From Stappia sp. TSB10P1A (lineage in GTDB: Bacteria > Pseudomonadota > Alphaproteobacteria > Rhizobiales > Stappiaceae): a stretch of 64,000 nucleotides of DNA. The notes under the pieces were generated by a model that was given only the letters and a program-made list of their open reading frames with translations, was not told where the DNA came from and did no database searches. The position numbers were made by a program, and so were the translations under genes. Positions 27,730 through 36,140 of this stretch are shown here, in pieces; the first letter of the stretch is position 1; every line of letters begins with the position of its first letter. The DNA is taken from the NCBI RefSeq assembly GCF_900185725.1, contig NZ_FYAU01000018.1, positions 124,001-188,000 on the forward strand. Direction: 5' to 3'.

Positions 27730-28866
27730 TTGCGCTCAGCACTCACCGTCCTGGCAGGCAGCGCGGTTCTTGTCGCCGCCTGCGCCAGCGTTTCCGCCCA
27801 ATCGGTGCACACGGCCGGCGATGTCAGCTTCTCCGTGACCCGCATTGTTGCCGGTCTGTCTCACCCCTGGGGGTTCGACTTCCTTCCCGACGGCTCCGTG
27901 CTGGTCAACGAGGTGAGCGGGCGCATGCTGCTCGTCTCGCCCGACGGGGAGAGGCGGGTCGAGGTCGCCGGCGTGCCGCAGGTGCGCGCCTCGGGGCAGG
28001 GCGGGTTGCTCGACCTCGTCGTGGCATCCGATTTCCCCGAGAGCGGCACGGTCTATCTCACCTATTCCGAACCGGGAGAGGGCGGGGCGGGAACGGCCGC
28101 CGCCCGGGCCCGTCTGGTCGTCGAGGGGGAGGCGGCACGGCTGGAAGACGTCACGGTTCTGGCGAGCATGAACCGCAAGACCTCCGGCGGGCGGCATTTC
28201 GGCGCGCGCATCGTGCCGGCGCCCGACGGCACGCTCTTCGTCACCCTCGGCGATCGCGGCGAGGACGAGCGGGCACAGGATCCGCGCGACCATGCCGGCT
28301 CCGTGCTCAGGGTCGCCGCGGACGGATCGATCCCGGCCGACAATCCGTTTGCCGACGGGGCGCAGGCGCTGCCCGAGATCTGGTCCACCGGCCATCGCAA
28401 CATCCAGGGCGCCGCCATCGAGCCCGGCACCGGCGTTCTGTGGACCGTCGAGCATGGCGCGCGCGGCGGCGACGAGATCAACATTCCGCAAGCCGGCAAG
28501 AATTACGGCTGGCCGGTGATTTCCTATGGCCGCCACTATTCCGGCGCGCGGATCGGCGTCGGGACCCATGCGGAGGGCTATGAGCAGCCGGTGCATTATT
28601 GGGACCCGTCGATCGCCCCTTCCGGCATGGCCTTCTACACCGGCGATGCGGTGCCGCAATGGCGCGGCGACCTGTTCGTCGGGGCGCTGAAGGACCAGTT
28701 GATCGCCCGGCTGACGGTCGACAACGGCCAGGTGACCGCGGAGGAACGGCTCATCGTCGGCGCCTATGGCCGCATTCGCACCCTGCGCAACGGCCCGGAC
28801 GGTGCCCTGTGGTTCTCCACCGACGAGGGCGAGGGCGGGGTCTACCGGATTTCCGGCGCGCCCTGA
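27730..28866 (+). CDS. PQQ-dependent sugar dehydrogenase family protein, exported
   Basis: 378 residues from a TTG at 27730, five bases after GGGGAGGA; no better start fits the signal peptide. The N-terminus has a signal sequence with a possible lipobox (VAAC) or an alternative cleavage after SVSA. The beta-propeller shows the glucose/sorbosone dehydrogenase pattern: GLSHPWGFDFLPDGSVLV, SGRMLLVS, LGDRGEDERAQDP, WSTGHRNIQGAAI and EHGARGGDEIN. Family members oxidise sugars in the periplasm with PQQ (aldose sugar dehydrogenase, YliI type). No PQQ synthesis gene is in the window. Confidence 0.9.
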   Translation: MRSALTVLAGSAVLVAACASVSAQSVHTAGDVSFSVTRIVAGLSHPWGFDFLPDGSVLVNEVSGRMLLVSPDGERRVEVAGVPQVRASGQGGLLDLVVASDFPESGTVYLTYSEPGEGGAGTAAARARLVVEGEAARLEDVTVLASMNRKTSGGRHFGARIVPAPDGTLFVTLGDRGEDERAQDPRDHAGSVLRVAADGSIPADNPFADGAQALPEIWSTGHRNIQGAAIEPGTGVLWTVEHGARGGDEINIPQAGKNYGWPVISYGRHYSGARIGVGTHAEGYEQPVHYWDPSIAPSGMAFYTGDAVPQWRGDLFVGALKDQLIARLTVDNGQVTAEERLIVGAYGRIRTLRNGPDGALWFSTDEGEGGVYRISGAP

Positions 28867-29010
28867 TCGACTGCGCAAGACGGGACCGGGCAGCGTCGGC
28901 GGCGCTGCCCGGTGCTGCGGCTTTTGCCGTTTCGCCATTTGCAGCCCTCCGCTTTCGGGCTATTGAGAGGGGCGGCCTTCCCTCCCGCGCCGCACCTGCC
29001 CCCGGACATC

Positions 29011-30396
29011 ATGAATACCGTCCCGCTCATCATCGCCTTTGCGTTCTTCATGGAGATGATGGATTCCACCGTCATCGCCACGTCGCTGCCGGTGATCGCC
29101 GCGGATCTGGGCACCAGCCCGATCGCGCTGAAACTGGCGCTGACCTCCTATCTGGTGGCGCTCGGCATCTTCATCCCGGTCAGCGGCTGGATGGCCGACA
29201 CGTTCGGCGCCAAGCGCGTCTTCCGCTGGGCGATCGTCGTCTTCGTCATCGGTTCGCTCGCCTGCGCCTTCTCCGACTCGCTGCTGACCTTCGTGCTGTC
29301 GCGCTTCCTGCAGGGCATGGGCGGCTCGATGATGGTGCCGGTCGGCCGCCTCATCCTGGTCAGGACCTTCCAGAAGAAGGACCTGCTGCATGCGATGACC
29401 CTGATGACGATCCCCGGGCTGATCGGCCCGATGGCCGGGCCGCCGATCGGCGGGTTTCTCACCACCTATCTGTCCTGGCACTGGATCTTCATCATCAACG
29501 TGCCGATCGGGCTCGCCGGCATCTGGCTCTGCGGGATCTACCTGCCGGAGATCCCGCGGCGCGAGACCTCGCGGCTCGACTGGACCGGCTTCCTGCTGAC
29601 GGGCACGGCGGCGGCCGGCATCGTCTTCGGCCTGTCGGTGATCAGCCTGCCGGCGCTGCCGCCGGCCGTCGGCCTTGTGACCACCGTCGTTGGCCTTGCT
29701 GCCCTTGCCGCCTATCTCGCCCATGCCCGCAGGCGGGACAACCCGATCCTCGATCCCGCGCTGCTGCGCAACCGCGCCTTCGGCCTGACCCTGATCGGCA
29801 CCAACATCTTCCGCATCTCGTCGGGCTCGATGCCCTTCCTGATGCCGCTGATGCTGCAGACGGGCTTTGGCTACAATGCCTTCCAGTCCGGCCTCATCAC
29901 CTTCACCGGGGCCTTTGGCGCCATCTCGATGAAGTTCATCGTCAAGCGGGCGCTCGCCGCGCTCGGCTTCCGCACGGCGATGGTGATCGCCTCGCTCGGC
30001 GGCGCGCTGCTGTCCTTCGCCATGGCCGGCTTCGCGCCGGGAACCCCGGTGTGGATCTTCGTGCTGGTGCTCTATGGCGCCGGCCTGACCCGCTCGTTCC
30101 TGTTCACCGCCTCCAACGGGCTGATGTTCACCAGCGTCGACGACGGCGAGGCGAGCCAGGCGACGGCGCTCAGTTCGGTGTTCCAGCAGGTCTCGCTGGC
30201 GCTGGGCGTGGCGCTGGCCGGCTTCGTGCTGGAGGCGACGGGCTGGGTCACCGGCGATGCGCTCGGCCTCGTCAACTTCCACATCGCCTTCGCGGTGGCG
30301 GGGGCGCTGGCGCTGGTCTCCCTGCCGATCTTCGCCGTTCTGCCGGCGACCGCCGGGCAGGAGGCCTCCGGCCACCGGCTGCGCGAGTTGTCCTGA
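29011..30396 (+). CDS. MFS transporter, DHA2-like drug/multidrug exporter
   Basis: 461 residues from the ATG at 29011; no clear ribosome binding site precedes it. The N-terminus IIAFAFFMEMMDSTVIATSL contains the motif D1-like D-x-T-V-x-x-x-x-L of DHA2 exporters, with GWMADTFGAKRVF (motif A) and PGLIGPMAGPPIGGFL (motif C) following. About 12-14 membrane helices are expected. Export of drugs or toxic compounds by proton antiport is the usual role. It is about 145 bases downstream of the sugar dehydrogenase gene. Confidence 0.92.
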   Translation: MNTVPLIIAFAFFMEMMDSTVIATSLPVIAADLGTSPIALKLALTSYLVALGIFIPVSGWMADTFGAKRVFRWAIVVFVIGSLACAFSDSLLTFVLSRFLQGMGGSMMVPVGRLILVRTFQKKDLLHAMTLMTIPGLIGPMAGPPIGGFLTTYLSWHWIFIINVPIGLAGIWLCGIYLPEIPRRETSRLDWTGFLLTGTAAAGIVFGLSVISLPALPPAVGLVTTVVGLAALAAYLAHARRRDNPILDPALLRNRAFGLTLIGTNIFRISSGSMPFLMPLMLQTGFGYNAFQSGLITFTGAFGAISMKFIVKRALAALGFRTAMVIASLGGALLSFAMAGFAPGTPVWIFVLVLYGAGLTRSFLFTASNGLMFTSVDDGEASQATALSSVFQQVSLALGVALAGFVLEATGWVTGDALGLVNFHIAFAVAGALALVSLPIFAVLPATAGQEASGHRLRELS

Positions 30397-30503
30397 GCGG
30401 CGGCCGGCGGCGCGCTTTCACGCGCCCGGCATTTGGCGTTCAATCGCTGTTGATTTGCCGCGAAGGAGCGCGCGCGCTAGGTCAATTGGAGGCCGGACGG
30501 ACA

Positions 30504-30542
30504 ATACGGGCTGGGCGATACGGGCTGGGCGAAACGGGCTGG
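30504..30542. repeat. 14-base tandem repeat in the msrP leader
   Basis: ATACGGGCTGGGCG occurs twice in tandem, with a third, partial copy (AAACGGGCTGG), ending 16 bases before the msrP start. It lies in the expected 5' untranslated region. Confidence 0.85.
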
Positions 30543-30558
30543 AAGAGGACGGGTCACG

Positions 30559-31521
30559 ATGAACATCATCCGCAGACGGAGCTGGGAGTTGCCCGAGCGC
30601 GAGGCGACGCCGGAGGCCGTGTTTTTCAACCGCCGCGCGGTGCTGGCCGGGCTTGGCATTGCCGGAGCTTCGATGGCCGGGGCGGGCCTGCCGAGGCCGG
30701 CTTTCGCGGAGGAGGACCCCAATGCCGGGCTCTATCCGGCGCCGCGCAACGAGGCCTACACGCTCGACCGCGAGATCACCCCGGAAAAGGTCACCTCGAT
30801 CTATAACAATTTCTACGAGTTCGGCTCGCACAAGCAGATCGCCTCCGCCGCGCAGGCGCTGAAGATCCGCCCCTGGGAGGTGAAGATCGACGGGCTTTGC
30901 GACAATCCGCAGGTGCTGGATTTCGACGAGCTGATGCAGAAGGTCTCGCTGGAGGAGCGGCTCTATCGCTTCCGCTGCGTCGAAGCCTGGGCGATGGCGG
31001 TGCCGTGGGCCGGCTTCCCGCTCGCCGAACTGGTGCGTCTCGCCTCGCCGAAGGCGGAGGCGAAATACCTGCGCATGGAGACCTTCCTCGACCCCGACAC
31101 CGCCGGCGGCCAGCGGGCGTCCTGGTATCCCTGGCCCTATGTGGAGGGGGTGACCCTGGCCGAGGCGACCAACGAGCTCGCCTTCCTGGTCACCGGTGTC
31201 TACGGCAAGCCGCTCGCCAAGCAGTATGGCGCGCCGCTGCGCCTTGCCCTGCCGTGGAAATACGGCTTCAAGTCGATCAAGTCGATCGTCCGCTTCTCCT
31301 TCGTCGAGGAGCGGCCGGTGAGCTTCTGGGAGGAGGTGCAGGCGAGCGAGTACGGCTTCTGGGCCAACGTCAACCCGGAGGTGTCGCATCCGCGCTGGAG
31401 CCAGGCGCGCGAGCAGTTGCTGCCGACCGGCGAGCAGGTGCCGACCCAGCTCTTCAACGGCTATGGCGAGCAGGTCGCCCATCTCTACAAGGATCTGGAG
31501 GGCGAGAAGCTCTACATGTGA
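30559..31521 (+). CDS. msrP: Protein-methionine-sulfoxide reductase catalytic subunit MsrP
   Basis: 320 residues. A twin-arginine signal (FNRRAVLAGLGIAGASMAGAG, split here only in description) exports the folded molybdoenzyme to the periplasm. The molybdenum-binding Cys lies in YRFRCVEAWAMAVPW, and PLRLALPWKYGFKSIKSIV is typical of MsrP/YedY. It reduces methionine sulfoxide in periplasmic proteins with electrons from the membrane haem protein MsrQ. No msrQ gene follows; a terminator and an sRNA candidate come next. Its cofactor needs the moaD/moaE products at the left end. Confidence 0.96.
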   Translation: MNIIRRRSWELPEREATPEAVFFNRRAVLAGLGIAGASMAGAGLPRPAFAEEDPNAGLYPAPRNEAYTLDREITPEKVTSIYNNFYEFGSHKQIASAAQALKIRPWEVKIDGLCDNPQVLDFDELMQKVSLEERLYRFRCVEAWAMAVPWAGFPLAELVRLASPKAEAKYLRMETFLDPDTAGGQRASWYPWPYVEGVTLAEATNELAFLVTGVYGKPLAKQYGAPLRLALPWKYGFKSIKSIVRFSFVEERPVSFWEEVQASEYGFWANVNPEVSHPRWSQAREQLLPTGEQVPTQLFNGYGEQVAHLYKDLEGEKLYM

Positions 31522-31559
31522 GGGGTGCGCTTCCGGCTTCCCCCGCCCCAACGCCCGAG

Positions 31560-31589
31560 AGGCCCGGTGCCCTGCGCCGGGCCTTTTTG
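31560..31589 (+). terminator. Terminator after msrP
   Basis: AGGCCCGG pairs with CCGGGCCT around a 9-base segment, and the stem is followed by TTTTTGC. A classic rho-independent terminator 39 bases after the msrP stop. Confidence 0.9.
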
Positions 31590-31607
31590 CGTGCTGGCCA
31601 TCGGGGC

Positions 31608-31637
31608 AAAAAAAATGCCGGGTCCGAAGACCCGGCA
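31608..31637 (-). terminator. Strong terminator of the small RNA
   Basis: The stem TGCCGGGTC/GACCCGGCA closed by a UUCG tetraloop on the minus strand is followed by eight Ts. No minus-strand protein gene ends here, which is why a non-coding transcript was sought upstream. Confidence 0.93.
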
Positions 31638-31744
31638 GTTATTTGATTTTGCCACATCGTGGCGAAATCACCTTCCAGAGGGGAACAGCTGGTCGCATCA
31701 CACGTCGCTGGGAGGAGGTAGCGACGAAGCAGACCAACAGCCTG
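31608..31744 (-). ncRNA. Candidate anti-Shine-Dalgarno small RNA (cuckoo/alpha-r14-like)
   Basis: On the minus strand this segment folds into consecutive hairpins. GTCGCT/AGCGAC (31704-31709 with 31720-31725) exposes the loop ACCTCCTCCC. Next come CCAG/CTGG with a C-rich loop (31675-31692), a long stem GATTT-GCCAC/GTGGC-AAATC (31645-31669), and a terminator with eight Ts. CCUCCUCCC displayed in a hairpin loop is the hallmark of the cuckoo RNA family of Hyphomicrobiales (including alpha-r14), which can pair with ribosome binding sites of target messages. A promoter-like pair lies just upstream. The 5' end is an estimate. Confidence 0.75.
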
Positions 31745-31749
31745 TTGCT

Positions 31750-31779
31750 TATATGCAGTGCACAACGCGCCTATGCAAG
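31750..31779 (-). promoter_or_regulatory. Possible promoter of the small RNA
   Basis: On the minus strand CTTGCA (31774-31779) and CATATA (31750-31755) are 18 bases apart and would start transcription near 31744. The match to the housekeeping consensus is moderate. Confidence 0.4.
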
Positions 31780-31956
31780 AAGCACGCGTGCAGATCTGCT
31801 ATGCAAATTCGTCATGGCTCAGCCATCTGCCTGCGAAATTCGGAGAAATCGGCGGATTTCCTGCCTGCGCCGGAGGCGTTATGCCCGCCCTCTCGGCACT
31901 GTGCTAGTCTGCCGCAGTGCGACAGGGTCAAATACGGATGAGGCCACGGCTGCCGA

Positions 31957-32001
31957 CTGCCTTTCGGTCAGGCAGCGCCGTGCCTGCATCCCATGCAGGC
32001 A
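31957..32001. repeat. Pair of adjacent hairpins downstream of the LysR gene
   Basis: CTGCCT/AGGCAG (loop of 7) and the perfect 9-bp TGCCTGCAT/ATGCAGGCA (loop CCC) stand 5 bases apart. Neither has a T-run on the minus strand. They may stabilise or help end the LysR message. The two stems share the GCCTG core, as in REP-like elements. Confidence 0.6.
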
Positions 32002-32093
32002 GCAAGGGGCGCGTGATGAGATCCGGCTTGCGATACCGGCGGCGGCGCGCCCGCCTCTCCCCGATGGGCGGCGGGGCTGGCGGCGGGGCGGCC

Positions 32094-32990
32094 TCAATAG
32101 GTCCAGCGCTCGGCCTTGGCCAGCAGGAAGTCGCGGAACACGGCGATGCGCGCGGTGTTCTTCAGCTCGGACGGGTAGACGAAATAGGTGTCGAAGCTCG
32201 GCACTTCCGCCTCGGGCAGAAGCTGCACGAGGCCGGAACTGTCCTCGTTGATATAGTCCGGCAGCATGGCGATGCCGATGCCGCGCTGGACGGCGCGCTT
32301 GATCGCCACCACGTTGTTGACCCGCAGCACGCAGCGGCGGGACTCGCCCGGCGGCAGACCGGCGGTTTCCAGCCAGTTCATGTCGCGCAGATAGGGCGGA
32401 GCGTGCTCGCCGAAGGTGACGATCCGGTGGCCGTCGAGGGCGGCGACGGACTTCGGCGCACCAAAGCGCTGGATGTAGCTCGGCGCCGCATAGACGTGGA
32501 AATGCACGGTGAACAGCTTGCGCTGGATCAGGTCCGGCTGGGTCGGCTGGCGCAGGCGGATCGCCACGTCCGCCTCGCGCATGCCGAGGTCGAGCTCGTC
32601 GTCGTCGAAGATCAGCCTCAGGTCCATCTCCGGATAGAGGTCGATGAACTCGTTGAGCCGCTGAGTCAGCCAGGTCGAGCCGAGACCGACGGTGGTGGTG
32701 ATCCTCAGCGCGCCGCTCGGCTTCTCGCGGCTGTCGGTCAGCCGGGCCTGCGCCGCCTCCAGCTTCATGAACACCTCGCGGGCGGTGCGGTAGAGCACCT
32801 CGCCCTGCTCGGTCAGCAGCAGGCCGCGCGCATGCCGGTGGAACAGCGGCACCTTCAGGTCGTGCTCCAGCGCGCTGACCTGCCGGCTGACCGCCGACTG
32901 GCTCATGTTCAGCATGTCGCCGGCATGTGTGAAGCTGCCGGCCTGCGCCGCCGCGTGGAAAATCCTCAGCTTGTCCCAGTCAAGCGGCAC
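32094..32990 (-). CDS. LysR family transcriptional regulator
   Basis: 298 residues with a GTG start. The N-terminal winged helix-turn-helix reads LRIFHAAAQAGSFTHAGDML, then MSQSAVSRQVSALEHDL. The effector-binding domain follows, beginning SGALRITTTVGLGSTWLTQR. It belongs to the subgroup that lies beside trxB in many Hyphomicrobiales; the ligand is unknown. It is 62 bases downstream of trxB on the same strand, so may be co-transcribed with it. Confidence 0.95.
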   Translation of the reverse strand: MPLDWDKLRIFHAAAQAGSFTHAGDMLNMSQSAVSRQVSALEHDLKVPLFHRHARGLLLTEQGEVLYRTAREVFMKLEAAQARLTDSREKPSGALRITTTVGLGSTWLTQRLNEFIDLYPEMDLRLIFDDDELDLGMREADVAIRLRQPTQPDLIQRKLFTVHFHVYAAPSYIQRFGAPKSVAALDGHRIVTFGEHAPPYLRDMNWLETAGLPPGESRRCVLRVNNVVAIKRAVQRGIGIAMLPDYINEDSSGLVQLLPEAEVPSFDTYFVYPSELKNTARIAVFRDFLLAKAERWTY

Positions 32991-33052
32991 GACACCCTCT
33001 GTCTGTTCTCGTCAGTTCCCGCGATTTCGGCCGAAGCCTCCCGGCAGACAGC

Positions 33053-34018
33053 CTATTCGGCGGCCTGCACTTCCGCAATCTCATGTTCGGCCAGAAACCG
33101 CTCGCATTCGAGCGCGGCCATGCAGCCCATGCCGGCCGCCGTCACCGCCTGGCGGTAGATCTCGTCGGTGACGTCGCCGGCGGCGAACACGCCGGGGATC
33201 GAGGTCGCCGTGCTGTCCGGCGCGGTCCAGATATAGCCCGACGGCTTCATCTTCACCTGGTCCTTGAACAGCTCCGCCGCCGGGGCATGGCCGATGGCGA
33301 CGAAGAAGCCGTCGGCGGGAATGTCGCGGGTCTCGCCCGTGTGGATGTTGCGGATGCGCGCGCCGGTCACCGCCTTCGGCATGCCGCCGCCGAGCACTTC
33401 CTCGACGACGCTGTCCCAGATCACCTCGATCTTGTCGTTGCGGGCCAGCCGCTCCTGCAGGATCCGCTCGGCGCGGAAGGAATCGCGCCGGTGCACCACG
33501 GTCACCTTGGAGGCGAGATTGGCGAGATACAGCGCCTCCTCCACGGCGGTGTTGCCGCCGCCGACCACGACCACCTCCTTGCCGCGATAGAAGAAGCCGT
33601 CGCAGGTGGCGCAGGCCGACACGCCGGCGCCCATGAACTCCTGCTCGGTCGCAATGCCCAGCCACTTGGCCTGCGCGCCGGTGGCGATCACCAGGGCGTC
33701 GCAGGTATAGGTGATGCCGCTGTCGCCGGTCAGGCGGAACGGGCGCACCGAAAGGTCGGCCGACAGAATGGTGTCGTAAACGATTGTCGTGCCGACATTT
33801 TCCGCCTGCTTGCGCATCTCCTCCATCAGCCAGGGACCCTGGATCGGGTCGGCGAAGCCGGGGTAGTTCTCCACCTCGGTGGTGATGGTGAGCTGGCCGC
33901 CCGGCTGGATGCCGGTGATCAGCACCGGCTCCAGCATGGCGCGGGCCGCATAGACGGCGGCGGTGTAGCCGGCCGGACCGGAGCCGATGATCAGGAGTCT
34001 GTGGTGCTGTTCGGCCAT
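33053..34018 (-). CDS. trxB: Thioredoxin-disulfide reductase
   Basis: 321 residues. The FAD site IGSGPAGYTAAVYAARA starts near residue 10, the redox-active CATC is in SACATCDGFFYRG, the NADPH site GGGNTAVEEALYLA follows, and GVFAAGDVTDEIYRQ is the second FAD motif. It reduces thioredoxin with NADPH in the cytoplasm and so supplies ribonucleotide reductase and oxidative-stress repair. Neighbours are a LysR regulator downstream and an ELM1-like gene upstream, all leftward, with a divergent Lrp gene. Confidence 0.97.
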   Translation of the reverse strand: MAEQHHRLLIIGSGPAGYTAAVYAARAMLEPVLITGIQPGGQLTITTEVENYPGFADPIQGPWLMEEMRKQAENVGTTIVYDTILSADLSVRPFRLTGDSGITYTCDALVIATGAQAKWLGIATEQEFMGAGVSACATCDGFFYRGKEVVVVGGGNTAVEEALYLANLASKVTVVHRRDSFRAERILQERLARNDKIEVIWDSVVEEVLGGGMPKAVTGARIRNIHTGETRDIPADGFFVAIGHAPAAELFKDQVKMKPSGYIWTAPDSTATSIPGVFAAGDVTDEIYRQAVTAAGMGCMAALECERFLAEHEIAEVQAAE

Positions 34019-34052
34019 CGCCTCGTCCTTGCCTGTTGTGCCCGGGTGCCTG

Positions 34053-35063
34053 TCAGCCGGACGCGAGAGCGGCGCGATGCACCGCGAATCGCCGTCGGAT
34101 CGCCTCGGCGATCACCGGGGTGGAATCGATCGGCTCACAGGTAGTCACTTTAAGCGGTCCGGGAAAGGGGTGCACGGCGTTCCTTGCCGAAACCGCCCCC
34201 AGAAACGCATCGAATTTGCGGTGTCCCCCGCTCGGATGGAAAACATGTACTGCCCGCCCGCTCGCCAGCGCCTCGCCGACCATGTTGGCGCTGTCCGCCG
34301 TCACCACCACGGCGTCGGCATTGGCGAGATAATCGAGCATCGGGTTGTCTCCGAGCCCGTCCCACATCAGGTGCGGGCCGTTTTGTGCCAGTCCGGCAAG
34401 CGCTTGCGCCAGGGTCGGTGGCGTGCGGCGGGAGGCGGTGATCATCAGCCCGGCGCCGTCGCCTGCGAGCTGTGCCAGCCCGGCGACGAGGCGGGCGATG
34501 TCTTCCTCCGTGAAACGGTGGTTGCGGCTGTCGCCGCCGATCAGCACGGCAACGCGCGGGCGCGGCAGGGCGGCGATCTCAAGCCGAGGCGCGGCGCGTG
34601 CGGCATCAAGCCGCGCCTGCGAGAACCGGTGCGGACCGCTTGCCGTCGCGATCACGTTGTCGCCACGCAAACTGTCGTGCTCGGGCACCCAGATCAGGTC
34701 CGCCGCCTTCGCGCCGGTGCGCGGGTCCTTCAGGAGCACGGTGAAGGTGCGCCCAAAGCTGTCGCGCTTGATGCGGGCAAGATAGGAGACGGCGCGCCGG
34801 CCCGAGGCGATGACGAGATCGGGAAAGGGCGGGGCGATGGGGCTGCCGGGGCGCAAGGGCGCCTCGCGCGGGTCGATCAGGTCGAAGCGCGGCATGATCC
34901 ACGACCAGGGCGCGCGCGGCGCCACCCGGCGGCGCTCGGCCTCGATCCCCAGCGCCTCGGCCACGGCGAGGCACTGGGTCTCGTCGCCGGCCTTGCCGTC
35001 GGTCAGCACCCATGCGGTGGCCGGTTCCTGTGCGGTTCTGCTTTCCGGATATTTCTTCGTCAT
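34053..35063 (-). CDS. Mitochondrial fission ELM1 family protein
   Basis: 336 residues. The sequence TAWVLTDGKAGDETQCLAVA at the N-terminus, PFPDLVIASGRRAVSY, VAVLIGGDSRNHRFTEEDIA and VVTADSANMVGEALASGRAV match the ELM1-like (DUF1022) family, a glycosyltransferase-B-like fold. Plant ELM1 recruits dynamin to mitochondria; the bacterial role is unknown and may involve envelope glycosylation. It lies 34 bases upstream of trxB, same strand, and is divergent from the Lrp gene. Confidence 0.92.
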   Translation of the reverse strand: MTKKYPESRTAQEPATAWVLTDGKAGDETQCLAVAEALGIEAERRRVAPRAPWSWIMPRFDLIDPREAPLRPGSPIAPPFPDLVIASGRRAVSYLARIKRDSFGRTFTVLLKDPRTGAKAADLIWVPEHDSLRGDNVIATASGPHRFSQARLDAARAAPRLEIAALPRPRVAVLIGGDSRNHRFTEEDIARLVAGLAQLAGDGAGLMITASRRTPPTLAQALAGLAQNGPHLMWDGLGDNPMLDYLANADAVVVTADSANMVGEALASGRAVHVFHPSGGHRKFDAFLGAVSARNAVHPFPGPLKVTTCEPIDSTPVIAEAIRRRFAVHRAALASG

Positions 35064-35286
35064 GACCTGTGTTGATATAGTATTGCAGATTTCGGCAAAG
35101 AATCATAAGTGCCCGGATGACCAGGAGGCGCGATCTGTCGGCCCCGATATGCGTCGCGCGACGCGCCCCTTGCCCGTCCGGCCGGCCCTCCCGCCTGCCG
35201 GCGGCGGGGTGGCGGCTTGCGCGGTCGCCGCACTCGGCGAAGGGGCGACGACATGTCTGTGCCAGCGATTTGTGAAGGAGACCAGC

Positions 35287-35757
35287 GTGAAAATTCGCCT
35301 CGACGCGATTGATTGGCACATTCTGAAAGAGCTGCAGGCGGATGGCCGCATCACCAATGTGGAGCTGGCGCGGCGCGTCGGCATTTCCGCCCCGCCGTGC
35401 CTGCGCCGCGTGCGGGCGCTGGAACAGGCCGGGCTGATCACCGGCTACCGCACCTTGCTGGACGAGAAGCAGCTCGGCTACGACGTCACCGCCTTCGCCA
35501 TGGTCGGCCTGCATTCGCAGACCGAAAGCGATCTCAACGCCTTCGAGGCGAAGGTCCGGAGCTGGCCCGAGGTGCGCGAAAGCTACATGCTGTCCGGCGA
35601 GGTCGATTTCCTGCTGAAATGCGTGGTGCCGGACCTGCAGGCGTTCCAGAACTTCATCATTCGCGAACTCACCGCCACGCCCAATGTCGACAGCGTCCGC
35701 ACAGCCCTCACCATCCGCCAGACCAAGAACGAACCCGTGGTGCCGGTGAAGGAGTGA
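35287..35757 (+). CDS. Lrp/AsnC family transcriptional regulator
   Basis: 156 residues from a GTG at 35287, preceded by GAAGGAG eight bases upstream. The N-terminal helix-turn-helix (LDAIDWHILKELQADGRI, NVELARRVGISAPPCLRRV) and the C-terminal RAM/AsnC ligand-binding domain (KVRSWPEVRESYMLSGEVDF) are complete. Family members sense amino acids as octamers. The Lrp-trxB-LysR neighbourhood is common in Hyphomicrobiales. The gene is immediately followed by an AT-rich island. Confidence 0.95.
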   Translation: MKIRLDAIDWHILKELQADGRITNVELARRVGISAPPCLRRVRALEQAGLITGYRTLLDEKQLGYDVTAFAMVGLHSQTESDLNAFEAKVRSWPEVRESYMLSGEVDFLLKCVVPDLQAFQNFIIRELTATPNVDSVRTALTIRQTKNEPVVPVKE

Positions 35758-35834
35758 GGCACCTGTTTCTGATTGTGATAGGGTTTTGTCTTACGTTACG
35801 GTAGATTCGTAGTGTTCGAGGCGAAATCATACAT

Positions 35835-36140
35835 ATGCGATGGACCCGAAGAAGGCCTCACCCTCGCCACCTTGCAGGCGGTCGTGTTACACATGTGAAG
35901 GCTTGTTGGATTTTGATCTCGGATTCTTCCGAGCCGAAGAAGAGTAGTTATCGTCACGAATGTCCGGCGTGTGGAGCCTCGATCATTAGTGTCCATATGC
36001 CAAAAGGCGGGTGGGTGCATTTTGAGGGGTCGAAAGATCTTGCGAAGGTCAAGCATCCCTGTCTTCACCAAGGAGAAGGGCTCAGCAAGCGAAGGGACGA
36101 AGATACTCCCGATTTATTTGATGAGGGAGATTTATTATGA
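35835..36140 (+). CDS. Small cysteine-rich (zinc-ribbon-like) protein of an AT-rich island
   Basis: 101 residues from the ATG at 35835; a GTG at 35895 or TTG at 35913 are also possible and would drop a basic, GC-rich head. The recognisable core is HECPACGASIISVHMPKGGW and later VKHPCLHQGEG, so CxxC plus Cys/His residues could hold one zinc ion. The acidic tail ends DTPDLFDEGDLL. Its stop overlaps the start of the KTSC gene (ATGA). Base composition is far below the surroundings, which points to recent acquisition. No family is recognised. Confidence 0.6.
   Translation: MRWTRRRPHPRHLAGGRVTHVKACWILISDSSEPKKSSYRHECPACGASIISVHMPKGGWVHFEGSKDLAKVKHPCLHQGEGLSKRRDEDTPDLFDEGDLL

Noticed and set aside
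25431-27845. Long open frame opposite the EF-G-like gene
   Set aside because: A shadow; the GTPase motifs on the other strand are clear.
28599-30806. Long plus-strand frame overlapping the sugar dehydrogenase, MFS and msrP genes
   Set aside because: It is in another frame of three well-recognised genes and is rich in Arg and Pro, as expected of shadow frames.
31454-31765. Minus-strand open frame across the sRNA candidate
   Set aside because: It reads through a strong terminator and into antisense msrP; the hairpins and the T-run are better explained by a non-coding RNA.
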